NCBI RefSeq assembly: GCF_003732425.1
Contig: NZ_MOBX01000003.1
Location: 310,001-374,000 of the forward strand
Source of the DNA: Pseudomonas fluorescens
GTDB taxonomy: Bacteria > Pseudomonadota > Gammaproteobacteria > Pseudomonadales > Pseudomonadaceae
Length of the DNA: 64,000 bases
Direction: 5' to 3'
In this document: piece after piece, positions 35,254 through 43,780 of the stretch
Numbering within the stretch: the stretch's first letter is position 1
How the letters are laid out: each line of letters opens with the position of its first letter
The notes under the pieces: model-generated
The model's input: the letters and a program-made list of their open reading frames with translations, nothing else
What the model was told of the DNA's origin: nothing
Databases searched by the model: none
Program-made: the position numbers and the translations under genes

Positions 35254-35904
35254 ATGAACCGATTTGCATCCAGTGGCCTGCTGACCTTGTGCCTGTTGAG
35301 CCTCGGCCTCCAACAAGCCCAAGCCCATTCGGCGGACGAACACGCCGGGCACAAGGCCCCGGCCAGCAATAGCCAGGAACACGCTCAGGTGAAGTTCGCC
35401 AACGTGCCGCTGCTCGACCAGAACGGCAAAACCGTGCGCCTTGAACAAGACTTGGTGCAGGGCAAAATCGTCGTCATGAGCTTCATCTACACCAGTTGCA
35501 CCACAGTGTGCCCGGTGGTCTCGTCGATCATGGGCAAGGTGCAGAAACAACTCGGCGCGCGGGTCGGCGAAGAAGTGCAACTGGTGTCGATCAGCATCGA
35601 CCCGCAGCGTGACGACCCGAAACGCCTGCAGGATTATGCGCGCACCTTCCAGCGCGGCCCGGGCTGGAGCTGGCTGACCGGCTCGCCGCAGTCGATCAAT
35701 GAAACCCTCAAGGGCCTCGGCAGCTTCAGTGGCGACCTGAAGAACCATCAGCCGCTGATCCTCGTCGGCGACGGCGATAGCCGCCACTGGATGCGCTATT
35801 ACGGCTTCACCGATCCGGCGCTGCTGGCCAAGGAAGTGGAAAAACTCAGCGGCTTGCGCACCCACGCCAAACACACCGCCATCGCCATGGAGCAACAGCC
35901 ATGA
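35254..35904 (+). CDS. SCO1/SenC family copper chaperone
   Basis: A 216-residue secreted thioredoxin-fold protein. The signal peptide is ASSGLLTLCLLSLGLQQAQA; a His/Asp-rich HSADEHAGHKA follows. The copper-binding motif is SFIYTSCTTVCPVVSSIM (CxxxC), with the SCO segment SISIDPQRDDPKRLQDYA. SCO proteins deliver copper to oxidase copper centres. Its place after the propeller gene suggests a role in loading copper into the multicopper oxidases here. The ATG at 35254 follows AGAGGAGTTTCGAC. It overlaps the next SCO gene by four bases (ATGA). Confidence 0.92.
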   Translation: MNRFASSGLLTLCLLSLGLQQAQAHSADEHAGHKAPASNSQEHAQVKFANVPLLDQNGKTVRLEQDLVQGKIVVMSFIYTSCTTVCPVVSSIMGKVQKQLGARVGEEVQLVSISIDPQRDDPKRLQDYARTFQRGPGWSWLTGSPQSINETLKGLGSFSGDLKNHQPLILVGDGDSRHWMRYYGFTDPALLAKEVEKLSGLRTHAKHTAIAMEQQP

Positions 35905-36521
35905 GACTGCTCGACTGGATCTCCCTGACCGTGTGTTTCTGGATTCTCGGTAACGTCGCGTTCGCTCATGAAGGCCATGTCTCTGAGCCGCCAGCCACTG
36001 TGGCTGCCGCGCCGGCCAAAGGCACCCACGACGCGAAAACCTGGTTCACCGACACGCCGTTGCAGGATCAGAACGGCGAAACCCTGCGCTTCTACAGCGA
36101 CGCGCTGCACAACCGCGTGGTGCTGCTCAATGTGATTTTCACCAGTTGCAACGATGCCTGCCCGCTGATCACCCGCAAGCTCAAGGAAGTCCGCGAGCTG
36201 CTGGGCGACAAGGCGCAGGACATCACCTTCATTTCCCTTACCAGTGACCCGCTGCGCGACACGCCGGCGGTGCTCAAGGCTTACACCTTGAAGCAGGGTT
36301 CCGATGACCCTCATTGGCTTTTTCTTACCGGCGACAAAGCGCAGATGGACCTGGTATTGAGCCGCATCGGCCAGATCGTGCCGACGCCCGAGCAACACTC
36401 CACGCAGCTGATCGTCGGCGATGTCGCCAATAAACGCTGGAGCAAAATCCGTCCCGATGCTCCGGCCGCCGCCATTGCCCAGCGCTTGCAGTTGCTGACA
36501 ATGCCCGTGGCTGGCCGCTGA
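35901..36521 (+). CDS. second SCO1/SenC family copper chaperone
   Basis: A 206-residue paralogue of the preceding gene: signal peptide (LDWISLTVCFWILGNVAFA), then HEGHVSEPP, then the copper motif VIFTSCNDACPLITRKL and SLTSDPLRDTPAVLKAYT. Two SCO proteins in tandem, plus a third fused to cytochrome c at 62007, is more than a single oxidase usually needs. Start and previous stop overlap as ATGA, so translation is coupled. Confidence 0.92.
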   Translation: MRLLDWISLTVCFWILGNVAFAHEGHVSEPPATVAAAPAKGTHDAKTWFTDTPLQDQNGETLRFYSDALHNRVVLLNVIFTSCNDACPLITRKLKEVRELLGDKAQDITFISLTSDPLRDTPAVLKAYTLKQGSDDPHWLFLTGDKAQMDLVLSRIGQIVPTPEQHSTQLIVGDVANKRWSKIRPDAPAAAIAQRLQLLTMPVAGR

Positions 36522-36530
36522 GTCCGCGCC

Positions 36531-38081
36531 ATGAACCTGAGCCGCGTCCTCGCCCTGATCCTGCTCGCTGGCCTCAGCCTTGGCGCGAGCGCTGCGCCGT
36601 TGACACCGGAAGAGGCGGCGGGCAAGCGTCTTTATCGTCAAGGCCTGTCGGCCAGTGGCGAAGCGATCATGGCACGGGTCGGCGCGGCGGACGTGCTGCT
36701 GCCGGCGACCAGCCTGCCGTGCGCCAATTGCCACGGCGCCGATGGTCTCGGCCGACCTGAAGGCGGCGTGCGTCCCCCCGAGCTGAACTGGGCGCGGCTG
36801 ACCAGCACGTATGGCCAGCAACAGGTCAACGGCCGCAGCTATCCGGCCTACAGCGAGAGCAGTCTGGCCACGGCTATCGAGCAGGGCCGCGACCCCGGCC
36901 ACAATCGTCTCGACCCGAGCATGCCGCGCTTTCTCTTGTCGATGAAGGATCAGCGCAACCTCGCCGCCTATCTCAAACGCCTCGCCGATGAACGCGATCC
37001 CGGTCTTGAGGCGCAAACCTTGCACCTCGGCACTTTGCTGCCCAGGCAAGGGCCGCTGGCGGAGGAGGGCATGACCGTGGCAGCGGTGCTCAATGGCAGC
37101 GTCGCGCGGATCAATCAGGCCGGGGGCATACATGGGCGGCAACTGCGCTTGACGGTGATTGATCCCGGTCCGGACCGCGCCAGTGCCGAGCAGGCTCTGC
37201 AACAGTTGATCGAGCAGGAACAGGTGTTCGCGTTGATCGCGCCGCTGGCGCCGGCCCTCGACAGCGAGCTGGGGCCGCGCCTGGAACAGGCCGGTGTGCC
37301 GCTGATCGGGCCGATGTCGATCCTCGGCACCCTGCAGGCCAGCCCGCAGATATTCGAACCTTTACCGGGATTGCGTGAACAACTGATCGCGCTGGCCGAC
37401 TACGCCACGGCAAGCCTGCGTGTGCTGCAAGGGCCGACGCTGATTGCGTATCCCGATGACCCTGCACAAACGCTGGCCGCGCAAAACCTCGGCCAGTACT
37501 TGCAGGATCACGGCTGGCAGAAAGTCCATCTGCAAGCCTACGACCCGACGGCGGATGGGCTGCCGTTAGGCTCGCGATCAGTGTTCTATCTGGGCAATGG
37601 CGGCGGCTTCAGTCGTCTGGCGACGCGCCTGCAGAGTGCCGGGCAAGTGCCTTATCTGTTTGCCGCCTCCAGCCAGGTGGCCGGCGATCTGCTGCAAGTT
37701 CCCGACGGCTTCACCCGACGGGTGTTCCTCGCCTATCCGTTCGTGCCCAGCGACTGGACCCAGGCCGGGCGCATGGCCCTGACGTTACTGCGCGAAGGCC
37801 AGGGCCTCGGTGCCCAGCACACGGTGCTGCAAGTCGGCGCCTACGCCTCGATGCTGCTGCTCAGCGAAGGCATGAAACAGGCTGGCCGCGACGCCAGTCG
37901 GGAAAAACTGGTGGCGGCGCTGGAAGGCTTGCACGACTTCGACACCGGCCTGACCCCGCGCCTGAGTTTCGGCCCCGGTCGACGCCTGGGCTTGAGCGGC
38001 GCGCATGTGGTCACCGTGGATTTGCCCGATCAGCGTTTTTATCTGGTCGCGCCCTATAAACCGATTGTTGCCAGCCCCTGA
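36531..38081 (+). CDS. cytochrome c fused to a periplasmic ligand-binding domain
   Basis: A 516-residue exported protein. After the signal peptide (LALILLAGLSLGASA) residues about 25-160 form a cytochrome c domain with haem-binding CANCH in SLPCANCHGADGLGRPEGG and MPRFLLSM as possible axial ligand region. Residues about 165-505 are a LivK/ABC-substrate-binding-like fold (LHLGTLLPRQGPLAEEGMTVAAVLNGSVARINQAGGIHGRQLRLTVIDPG...GPMSILGTLQAS...GLREQLIALADYAT). It probably transfers electrons and senses or binds a small molecule. It follows the SCO genes by nine bases. The ligand is unknown. Confidence 0.87.
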   Translation: MNLSRVLALILLAGLSLGASAAPLTPEEAAGKRLYRQGLSASGEAIMARVGAADVLLPATSLPCANCHGADGLGRPEGGVRPPELNWARLTSTYGQQQVNGRSYPAYSESSLATAIEQGRDPGHNRLDPSMPRFLLSMKDQRNLAAYLKRLADERDPGLEAQTLHLGTLLPRQGPLAEEGMTVAAVLNGSVARINQAGGIHGRQLRLTVIDPGPDRASAEQALQQLIEQEQVFALIAPLAPALDSELGPRLEQAGVPLIGPMSILGTLQASPQIFEPLPGLREQLIALADYATASLRVLQGPTLIAYPDDPAQTLAAQNLGQYLQDHGWQKVHLQAYDPTADGLPLGSRSVFYLGNGGGFSRLATRLQSAGQVPYLFAASSQVAGDLLQVPDGFTRRVFLAYPFVPSDWTQAGRMALTLLREGQGLGAQHTVLQVGAYASMLLLSEGMKQAGRDASREKLVAALEGLHDFDTGLTPRLSFGPGRRLGLSGAHVVTVDLPDQRFYLVAPYKPIVASP

Positions 38082-38096
38082 ACGGAGGGCCCGATC

Positions 38097-38858
38097 ATGA
38101 AACTCACAACGCTGATTTTGCTGCTGACTTGCTGGCTGCCGCTGGCGTGGGCGAATAACGAGCCGGCCGTGGCGCGGGTCAATGGCGAGGAAATTTCCGG
38201 GTTTCGCTTCGAGCGCTTCTTCGCCGAATACCTGGAAGATCAGGGCCGCGCGGTGGCGAGCATTCGCAGCCCAAAGGCCTACAAGGAACTGCGGCAAGCG
38301 GCGTTGCAAATGCTGATCGACAAAGAATTGCTGTGGCAGGAATCGCAGAAACGTGGTCGGCAGATCGACGAGCAAGCGCTGCGTCAGCAGATCGAGCAAA
38401 CCCGCATGGCCATCGGCGGCGCGGATAAATTCCTTCGTCGATTGCAGGATGCCGGTTTCGATGAGGCGTCGTTCACCGAGTACACCCGCCGCGAACTGGC
38501 GGCGCAGCAGATGTTCGCCGAACTGGTCCGCGCCAACACCTTGCAGCCTCGGCACCTGTTGATTCGCGTGCCCGCGCAAGCGGATGCAGTCACAGTTGCT
38601 GCAGCGCGTCTACGCTTGATGCAAATGCGCGCCGCGATTGTCAGCGGGGCGACGTTTGCCAGCAGTCCGGTGCGTTCACCGTTCGGCTGGCATGTGATTT
38701 ATTTGCCGAACCACTTGGAGGCCGCCGATGTCCCAGATTTGCAGGGGCTGGACACAGTCAGGGCGCAGCTCGCCCGACAGCAACAGACCCAGGCTCGTCG
38801 TCAGGTGCTCGCGCAATTACGGGTGCAGAACAGGATCGAACGAATTGACGACGACTGA
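38097..38858 (+). CDS. SurA/parvulin-like periplasmic protein with reduced PPIase domain
   Basis: A 253-residue exported protein. The signal peptide is LTTLILLLTCWLPLAWA. The N-terminal SurA-like helical part (VARVNGEEISGFRFERFF...LRQAALQMLIDKELLWQESQKRGRQID) is clear. The C-terminal rotamase part begins PRHLLIRVPAQ and ends SPFGWHVIYL, but the usual central block (SEDPGSAxxGGDLG) is missing, so it is shorter than a normal parvulin and may be a chaperone without isomerase activity. It is the last gene of the propeller-SCO operon, likely helping fold the exported oxidase. Confidence 0.82.
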   Translation: MKLTTLILLLTCWLPLAWANNEPAVARVNGEEISGFRFERFFAEYLEDQGRAVASIRSPKAYKELRQAALQMLIDKELLWQESQKRGRQIDEQALRQQIEQTRMAIGGADKFLRRLQDAGFDEASFTEYTRRELAAQQMFAELVRANTLQPRHLLIRVPAQADAVTVAAARLRLMQMRAAIVSGATFASSPVRSPFGWHVIYLPNHLEAADVPDLQGLDTVRAQLARQQQTQARRQVLAQLRVQNRIERIDDD

Positions 38859-38861
38859 AGG

Positions 38862-38924
38862 TTCCCCCCCAATAGTGGGGAATGGCTTCGATGCCCATTC
38901 AGGTGCTTCCCCGTTTCTGGGGAA
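38862..38924. promoter_or_regulatory. paired TTCCCC-N6-GGGGAA sites upstream of the secretion-curli operon
   Basis: Two palindromes: TTCCCCCCC-AATAGT-GGGGAA (38862-38882) and the perfect TTCCCC-GTTTCT-GGGGAA (38907-38924). Their centres are 42 bp apart (about four helical turns), and the nearer one is 84 bp before the -24 GG. This is the expected layout for a dimeric sigma-54 activator binding side by side. Confidence 0.75.
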
Positions 38925-38997
38925 CGGGGTACCGGGACGAGCGGGCATTGTCATTAAATTCAAGGACATGAAGACATAAAATTACCGGCGCTCAGCC

Positions 38998-39013
38998 TGG
39001 CATGAAGTGTGCG
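38998..39013 (+). promoter_or_regulatory. sigma-54 promoter of the secretion-curli operon
   Basis: TGGCATGAAGTGTGCG carries the invariant GG-N10-GC and the TGGCA of the -24 box. The -12 box is TGTGC instead of TTTGC/TTGCA. It lies 65 bases before the TTG start at 39078. Confidence 0.75.
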
Positions 39014-39077
39014 TTACCCCTGGTAAGGCGCACTCTCAGGGCGGGGTCATCGGACCTGCTGTTTCAAGGAGTCGACC

Positions 39078-39608
39078 TTGGTTAACAAAGTACTGGTTGT
39101 CGAAGACGAACAGCTGCTTGCACAGAATCTTCAGGATTATCTGTCGGCGCAGGGGCTGGACGTCCGGATTGCACATGACGGAGCGACGGCTATCGGTTTG
39201 GCCGAAACGTTTGCCCCCGACGTGCTGGTGTTCGATTACCGCTTGCCCGATATGGAAGGCTTTGAGGTGCTCGACGCGGTCCGCCAGAACAGGGCGTGTA
39301 ATTTTGTGCTGATAACAGGTCACCCCACCGCTGAAGTCTGTGAGCGGGCGCGGCAACTGCAAGTCAGCCACATCCTGTTCAAACCGTTTCCCTTGGCGGA
39401 ACTGGCGCGGGCGGTCTGCGACCTTCTGGGCATCAAGCGCGAAGCGAAACCCGGTGCGAGCCCTTCCGAAGGGTTTGTCGAACGACGCCAGAGCAGGACC
39501 GAGAGCTTCCCGTTGCAGTTGTACGATGGCAGTTGGGTGTTGGCGGATCGGCGACGACAGTCGCACGCCATGGCACCGGACGACGATCAAATGCTCACCG
39601 GGGAGTAA
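39078..39608 (+). CDS. single-domain response regulator heading the secretion operon
   Basis: A 176-residue protein with a CheY-like receiver domain: acidic pocket in VLVVEDEQLL, phospho-acceptor aspartate in VFDYRLPD, threonine in ITGHP and lysine in FKPFP. After it come about 50 residues with no known output domain (RRQSRTESFPLQLYDGSWVLADRRRQSHAM). The TTG at 39078 is preceded by AAGGAG with six-base spacing. It is the first gene after the sigma-54 promoter, 81 bases before gspE. It may be a phosphorylation target of the MnxS-type kinases or a regulator of the apparatus, but the lack of an output domain leaves its role open. Confidence 0.88.
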   Translation: MVNKVLVVEDEQLLAQNLQDYLSAQGLDVRIAHDGATAIGLAETFAPDVLVFDYRLPDMEGFEVLDAVRQNRACNFVLITGHPTAEVCERARQLQVSHILFKPFPLAELARAVCDLLGIKREAKPGASPSEGFVERRQSRTESFPLQLYDGSWVLADRRRQSHAMAPDDDQMLTGE

Positions 39609-39689
39609 TGGCGCGATCAGACGTTCCGGCACTTGCCGTCAAGGTTTGCCGCGCCGACAGGGCTCTAAGCCCCGGTTGGAGAGCAAGCC

Positions 39690-41396
39690 ATGGAACGTCT
39701 GTCCGTTGTCGTCGAACCACTACCGGCCGAAAGCGCCCCCGCGCGCTTTTCCAGTGAACAGCTGGCCCAGGCCCGGGCGCGGGCCGCCACCTCCGGCGAA
39801 CGCGTCCTCGAAGCCCTCGGCGTACTGTGTGAACTGGCGCCAATGCCGTTCATTCAAACCCTCGGCGCGACCCTGCATTACCCGGTGCTCGACACCGACA
39901 GCCTGTTTCAAGCGACGCCGGTGTTCGACCGGGTCACCCTCGCACAATGCCTGAAACGTGAATTCATCCTGCTGCGCCACAATGACGAAGTCATCGGTGT
40001 CTTTGCCGACCCCTTCGACCCGGCGCGCCTGGCCTGGATCGACGATTGCCTGCACGGTGCGCCGCTGCACCTGGTCCACGCCGATGACCTCAAGGCCTAT
40101 CTGGCCCGCCACGAAGAAAGCTTCCACGCCGTCGAATCGCTGAACGCCCAAGGCGACACGCATAACGAAATCGACACCCTGCAAAGCCTGTCGCTGACCA
40201 GCATCAGCGAAGACGCTAGCAGCGTGGTGAAACTGGTCAACTCGACCCTGTACGACGCGCTGAAAATGCACGCCAGTGACATCCACCTCGGCACCACCGG
40301 CCACGGTCTGGTGATCAAATACCGCATCGACGGCGTGCTCAACAACATCAGCAAAGTCCAGGGCAATGAGTTCGCCGAGCAGGTGATCTCGCGGGTCAAA
40401 GTCATGGCCGAACTGGACATCGGCGAGAAACGCGTGCCGCAGGACGGACGCTTCAAAATTGGCATCAGCGGCCGCCAGATCGACTTTCGCGTATCGATCA
40501 TGCCGAGCATCTTTGGCGAAGACGCGGTGCTGCGGGTACTCGACAAACAGGATCTGGCCGACAAGGTCTGCGGCGTGCAATTGCAGGCGCTGGGCTTTGA
40601 AGACGAAACTCTGCGCCAGTTGCGGCGCCTTGCCGCCGAACCTTACGGCATGGTGCTGGTGACCGGCCCGACCGGTAGCGGCAAGACCACCACGCTGTAC
40701 GCGATGATCACCGAGATCAACCACGGCGTGGACAAGATCATCACCATCGAAGACCCGGTCGAATATCAACTGCCGGGGGTGCTGCAGATCCCGGTCAATG
40801 AGAAAAAAGGCCTGACCTTCGCCCGCGGCCTGCGCTCGATCCTGCGCCACGACCCGGACAAGATCATGGTCGGCGAAATCCGTGACCCGGACACCGCACA
40901 GATCGCCGTGCAATCGGCGCTCACCGGTCACTTGGTGTTCACCACCATCCACGCCAACAACGTCTTCGACGTGATCGGCCGCTTCACCCAAATGGAAATC
41001 GACCCCTACAGCCTGGTCTCGGCGCTCAACGCGATTCTCGCTCAGCGCCTGATTCGTTTGGTGTGCAGCAGTTGCAGCGCACCGGTCAATCCGAGCGATG
41101 AAGAACTGCGCGCCTCGGGCCTCGATCCGCAGAAAGTCGACCACTACCACTTCGTCCACGGCAAGGGCTGCGGCCACTGCCGGGGCAGCGGCTATCGCGG
41201 GCGCACGGCGATTGCCGAGCTGCTGCACCTCGATGACGAGCTGCGCCAGATGATCGTCGAGCGCCAACCGATCAAACAAATCAAAGCCCTGGCCTGTGCC
41301 CGTGGTTTGCGCCTGCTGCGCGAATCGGCGCTGGAGCTGGTGGAACAAGGTCGCACCACGCTGGAGGAGATCAATCGTGTCACTTTTATCGCGTGA
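39690..41396 (+). CDS. gspE: type II secretion ATPase GspE
   Basis: A 568-residue traffic ATPase. The N-terminal half has the GspE-N-like domain (VLEALGVLCELAPMPFIQTLGATLHYPVLDTD). Walker A is VTGPTGSGKTTTLY, the Asp box and Walker B are in IITIEDPVEYQLPG and RSILRHDPDKIMVGEIRDPDTAQIA, and the His box in TGHLVFTTIHANN. A tetra-cysteine zinc site is VCSSCSAPV...GCGHCRGSGYRGR. It powers pseudopilus assembly with GspF. It overlaps the next gene by 20 bases. GGAGAG precedes the ATG. Confidence 0.96.
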   Translation: MERLSVVVEPLPAESAPARFSSEQLAQARARAATSGERVLEALGVLCELAPMPFIQTLGATLHYPVLDTDSLFQATPVFDRVTLAQCLKREFILLRHNDEVIGVFADPFDPARLAWIDDCLHGAPLHLVHADDLKAYLARHEESFHAVESLNAQGDTHNEIDTLQSLSLTSISEDASSVVKLVNSTLYDALKMHASDIHLGTTGHGLVIKYRIDGVLNNISKVQGNEFAEQVISRVKVMAELDIGEKRVPQDGRFKIGISGRQIDFRVSIMPSIFGEDAVLRVLDKQDLADKVCGVQLQALGFEDETLRQLRRLAAEPYGMVLVTGPTGSGKTTTLYAMITEINHGVDKIITIEDPVEYQLPGVLQIPVNEKKGLTFARGLRSILRHDPDKIMVGEIRDPDTAQIAVQSALTGHLVFTTIHANNVFDVIGRFTQMEIDPYSLVSALNAILAQRLIRLVCSSCSAPVNPSDEELRASGLDPQKVDHYHFVHGKGCGHCRGSGYRGRTAIAELLHLDDELRQMIVERQPIKQIKALACARGLRLLRESALELVEQGRTTLEEINRVTFIA

Positions 41397-42180
41397 GCGT
41401 TTTGTCGCCGTGCTCGGCGCCAGCGGTGTTGGCCTCGGTCAGCGGCGCGGCAGCGACACCTTGTGGCTGGGCAGTGTCGGTTACATCGACGAAGGCTTCC
41501 AGAGCTACGCGGTGGCGCTGGATACCCTTGATCGCCTGCTCGGTGAACATGCCCGTGCCGGTGCTGAATTGAGCGTGGTCATCTCCGGGCACTTCAGCCG
41601 CTTCTGCCTGGTGCCATGGAGCGCGCAGATCAGCAGCCCGGAAGAACTGCGCGGCTTCGCCCAACTGTGTTTCGAAGACCTGTTTGGCGCGCCGACGCAA
41701 GCCTGGAGTCTGGTGCTGTCCGCCGAACCGGCCGGTTACGACCGCATCGCCAGCGCTTTGCCACAAGACTTGCTCGAACGCCTGCGCATGCTGGTCAGCG
41801 GTCGCGGTTTGCGCCTGCGCTCGGTGCAGCCGTACCTGATGGCGGCGTTCAACCGCTTCGACAAAAGCCTTGATGCCGGCGACTTCCTGTTCGTCGTCGC
41901 CGAGCCGCAACGCAGCGTGTTGTTGCTGGCGAGGGAAGGGCGCTGGGCCGGCGTGCGCTCGGTGGGCGGCAGCGACAGCGATGCCGCGTTGAATGCTCTG
42001 ATCGGTCGTGAACGGCAGCTGCAAGCCTCGACCAGCGAACGCGCCTTTAACGTTTATCTGCATGCACCGGCGCGCCTCGATGCACATCCGGATGTGGCGG
42101 GTGTGCAATTGCGCACCCTTGAAGACGACTCGATGACCGTGCGTGACGGCTTGTACGTCATGTCCCGGGCGGTGGCCTGA
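41377..42180 (+). CDS. GspL/PilM-like cytoplasmic assembly protein
   Basis: A 267-residue protein in the position of the actin-like component (GspL cytoplasmic part / PilM / MshI). Segments such as VVISGHFSRFCLVPWSAQISSPEELRGFA and SGRGLRLRSVQPYLMAAFNRF match the GspL-like ASKHA pattern, but it has no clear membrane segment. The GTG start at 41377 is preceded by GGAGGAGATCAATC; the frame upstream is gspE shadow. Its partners would be the two small membrane proteins that follow. Confidence 0.7.
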   Translation: MSLLSRERFVAVLGASGVGLGQRRGSDTLWLGSVGYIDEGFQSYAVALDTLDRLLGEHARAGAELSVVISGHFSRFCLVPWSAQISSPEELRGFAQLCFEDLFGAPTQAWSLVLSAEPAGYDRIASALPQDLLERLRMLVSGRGLRLRSVQPYLMAAFNRFDKSLDAGDFLFVVAEPQRSVLLLAREGRWAGVRSVGGSDSDAALNALIGRERQLQASTSERAFNVYLHAPARLDAHPDVAGVQLRTLEDDSMTVRDGLYVMSRAVA

Positions 42181-42181
42181 C

Positions 42182-42727
42182 ATGCGCGCGCTCAATCTCG
42201 ACTTCCAGCCGCGTCCACGTTCCGGCCCATTGGGCTGGAGCCTGCTCGGCGGCGGTGTGCTGCTGGCGCTGCTGTGCTTCGCCGTGCAACAGCACCTCGA
42301 CGCGCACACCGAACAGCAACAAGGCCACCTGCAAACCACTCAGCGTCAGCTGACCGGCGACAGCGGTGACAAGTCCACCCTGAGCCCGGCGGAAACCCGT
42401 GAGCAAGCGGCAAACCTCGCCGAGATGCGCAAGGTCTCGCAGCAACTGCGCCGGCCGTGGGAACGCCTGTTCGCCATGCTCGAAGCGATGCCGCGCGATG
42501 ACGTCGCGCTGCTGACCCTGACCCCGGATGCGCGCAAAGGCCAGGTCCGCATCAGCGCCGAAGCGCGCGATCTGCAAGCGATGCTCGACTTCCACAAACG
42601 GCTGGAAGCCAGCGACGAGCTGTCGGACGTCTCGCTGCTGAGCCACGAGATCGTCGTCAAATCGCCGGAACAACCGGTGCAATTCAACCTGTCGGCGACT
42701 TGGGAGATTGGCGATGCGAATCCCTAG
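42182..42727 (+). CDS. PilN/GspL-like small inner-membrane protein
   Basis: A 181-residue protein with one membrane helix near the N terminus (LGWSLLGGGVLLALLCFAV) and a periplasmic coiled-coil plus ferredoxin-like domain (ETREQAANLAEMRKVSQQLRRPWERLFAMLEAMPRDDVALLTLTPDARKGQVRISAEARDLQAML). This is the PilN-type fold. The ATG lies one base after the previous stop (TGACATG), so translation is coupled. It should link the cytoplasmic protein to the PilO-like partner. Confidence 0.72.
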   Translation: MRALNLDFQPRPRSGPLGWSLLGGGVLLALLCFAVQQHLDAHTEQQQGHLQTTQRQLTGDSGDKSTLSPAETREQAANLAEMRKVSQQLRRPWERLFAMLEAMPRDDVALLTLTPDARKGQVRISAEARDLQAMLDFHKRLEASDELSDVSLLSHEIVVKSPEQPVQFNLSATWEIGDANP

Positions 42728-43262
42728 ACTGATCGTCCACGAATACCTGCAAGGTCTCGGCATTCCGGGGCTGGCCGGGCTGGCGCTGCTGCTGGTCGCC
42801 GTGGCTTGGGCACTCGCTGGTTTGCTGCCGGGCTGGCAATCGTTGCAGCACCTCAGCCAGCAGACTCAGGAGGCCACCGACTATCTGGCCAAGGTTGAAG
42901 ACGGCAGCATCGCGCCGCCAGTGGTACCGCAACGGCAGCTCGACGACTTCCGCAACAAACTGCCGGCACAGCCGCAAGCCACCGTCGCCATCGACCGCAT
43001 CTACGCCCTCGCAGCCCAGGAGCACATCACCCTGGCGCGCGGCGAATACGCCCTCGGCGTCGACCCGAAAACCCATCTGGCGCGCTATCAGATCCTCCTG
43101 CCGGTACGCGGCAGCTACCCGCAATTGCGCCGCTTTCTGCACGCCTTGCTCGGCCAGTTGCCGGCGGTGGTGGTGGAAGACGTCGAGTTTCAACGCAAGA
43201 AGATCGGCGACACCGACCTCAACGGCCGGATCCGTATGACCCTTTACCTGTCGAGGTCGTGA
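42714..43262 (+). CDS. PilO/GspM-like small inner-membrane protein
   Basis: A 182-residue protein: one N-terminal membrane helix (IPGLAGLALLLVAVAWALAGL), coiled coil, then a periplasmic ferredoxin-like domain (YQILLPVRGSYPQLRRFLHALLGQLPAVVVEDVEFQRKKIGDTDLNGRIRMTLYL). The sequence near its end is the typical PilO pattern. The ATG at 42714 follows GGGAG and overlaps the previous gene by 14 bases. It is presumed to pair with the preceding protein in the inner-membrane platform. Confidence 0.75.
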   Translation: MRIPRLIVHEYLQGLGIPGLAGLALLLVAVAWALAGLLPGWQSLQHLSQQTQEATDYLAKVEDGSIAPPVVPQRQLDDFRNKLPAQPQATVAIDRIYALAAQEHITLARGEYALGVDPKTHLARYQILLPVRGSYPQLRRFLHALLGQLPAVVVEDVEFQRKKIGDTDLNGRIRMTLYLSRS

Positions 43263-43780
43263 TGAATACCAAGCGCGTGACAGGATGGCTGGCGTTCTTC
43301 GGCGTGGCGGCGGCGCTGGCATGGTTGCCGGAGTATTTCTCGACGAGCGAAGACGCCGATTCCAACGAAGTGGCGGTGGCCGCCCCGGCCAAAACCGCCA
43401 GCCGTGGCGCGCTGCCGGCGAGCACCGCCAAGGCCAAAGACGCCCCGATCAAGGACTTGAGCCCGGCCGGCGACCTGTTTGCCGCCAAATCCTGGAAGGC
43501 CGCGCCGACTCTGGCCACGGTCACCGAAATTGCCATCAATCCAGCAACAGTGGTGCAAGCCCCGAGCTTGCCACCGGTGCCGTTTCAGTTCGTCGGCAGG
43601 CTGCATGACCGCAGCGACCTGCAAGTGTTTTTGCAGAACGGCGAAAAGATCTACGTCGTGCGCAACGGGGATGTGATCGACGACACCTGGAAGATCACCG
43701 GCATTTCCGATCTGGAATTGAGCCTGGTTTACCTGCCTTTGCATTTGTCGCAGACCTTGTCTGTGGGGAGTACGCAATGA
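43262..43780 (+). CDS. GspC/PilP-like periplasmic linker protein
   Basis: A 172-residue protein with a single N-terminal hydrophobic segment (VTGWLAFFGVAAALAWLPEYF), a Pro/Ala-rich linker, and a small beta domain (VPFQFVGRLHDRSDLQVFLQNGEKIYVVRNGDVIDDTWKITGISDLELSLVYLPL). That domain matches the HR domain of GspC / PilP, which contacts the secretin. The ATG overlaps the preceding stop. Its own stop overlaps the secretin start by four bases. Confidence 0.78.
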   Translation: MNTKRVTGWLAFFGVAAALAWLPEYFSTSEDADSNEVAVAAPAKTASRGALPASTAKAKDAPIKDLSPAGDLFAAKSWKAAPTLATVTEIAINPATVVQAPSLPPVPFQFVGRLHDRSDLQVFLQNGEKIYVVRNGDVIDDTWKITGISDLELSLVYLPLHLSQTLSVGSTQ

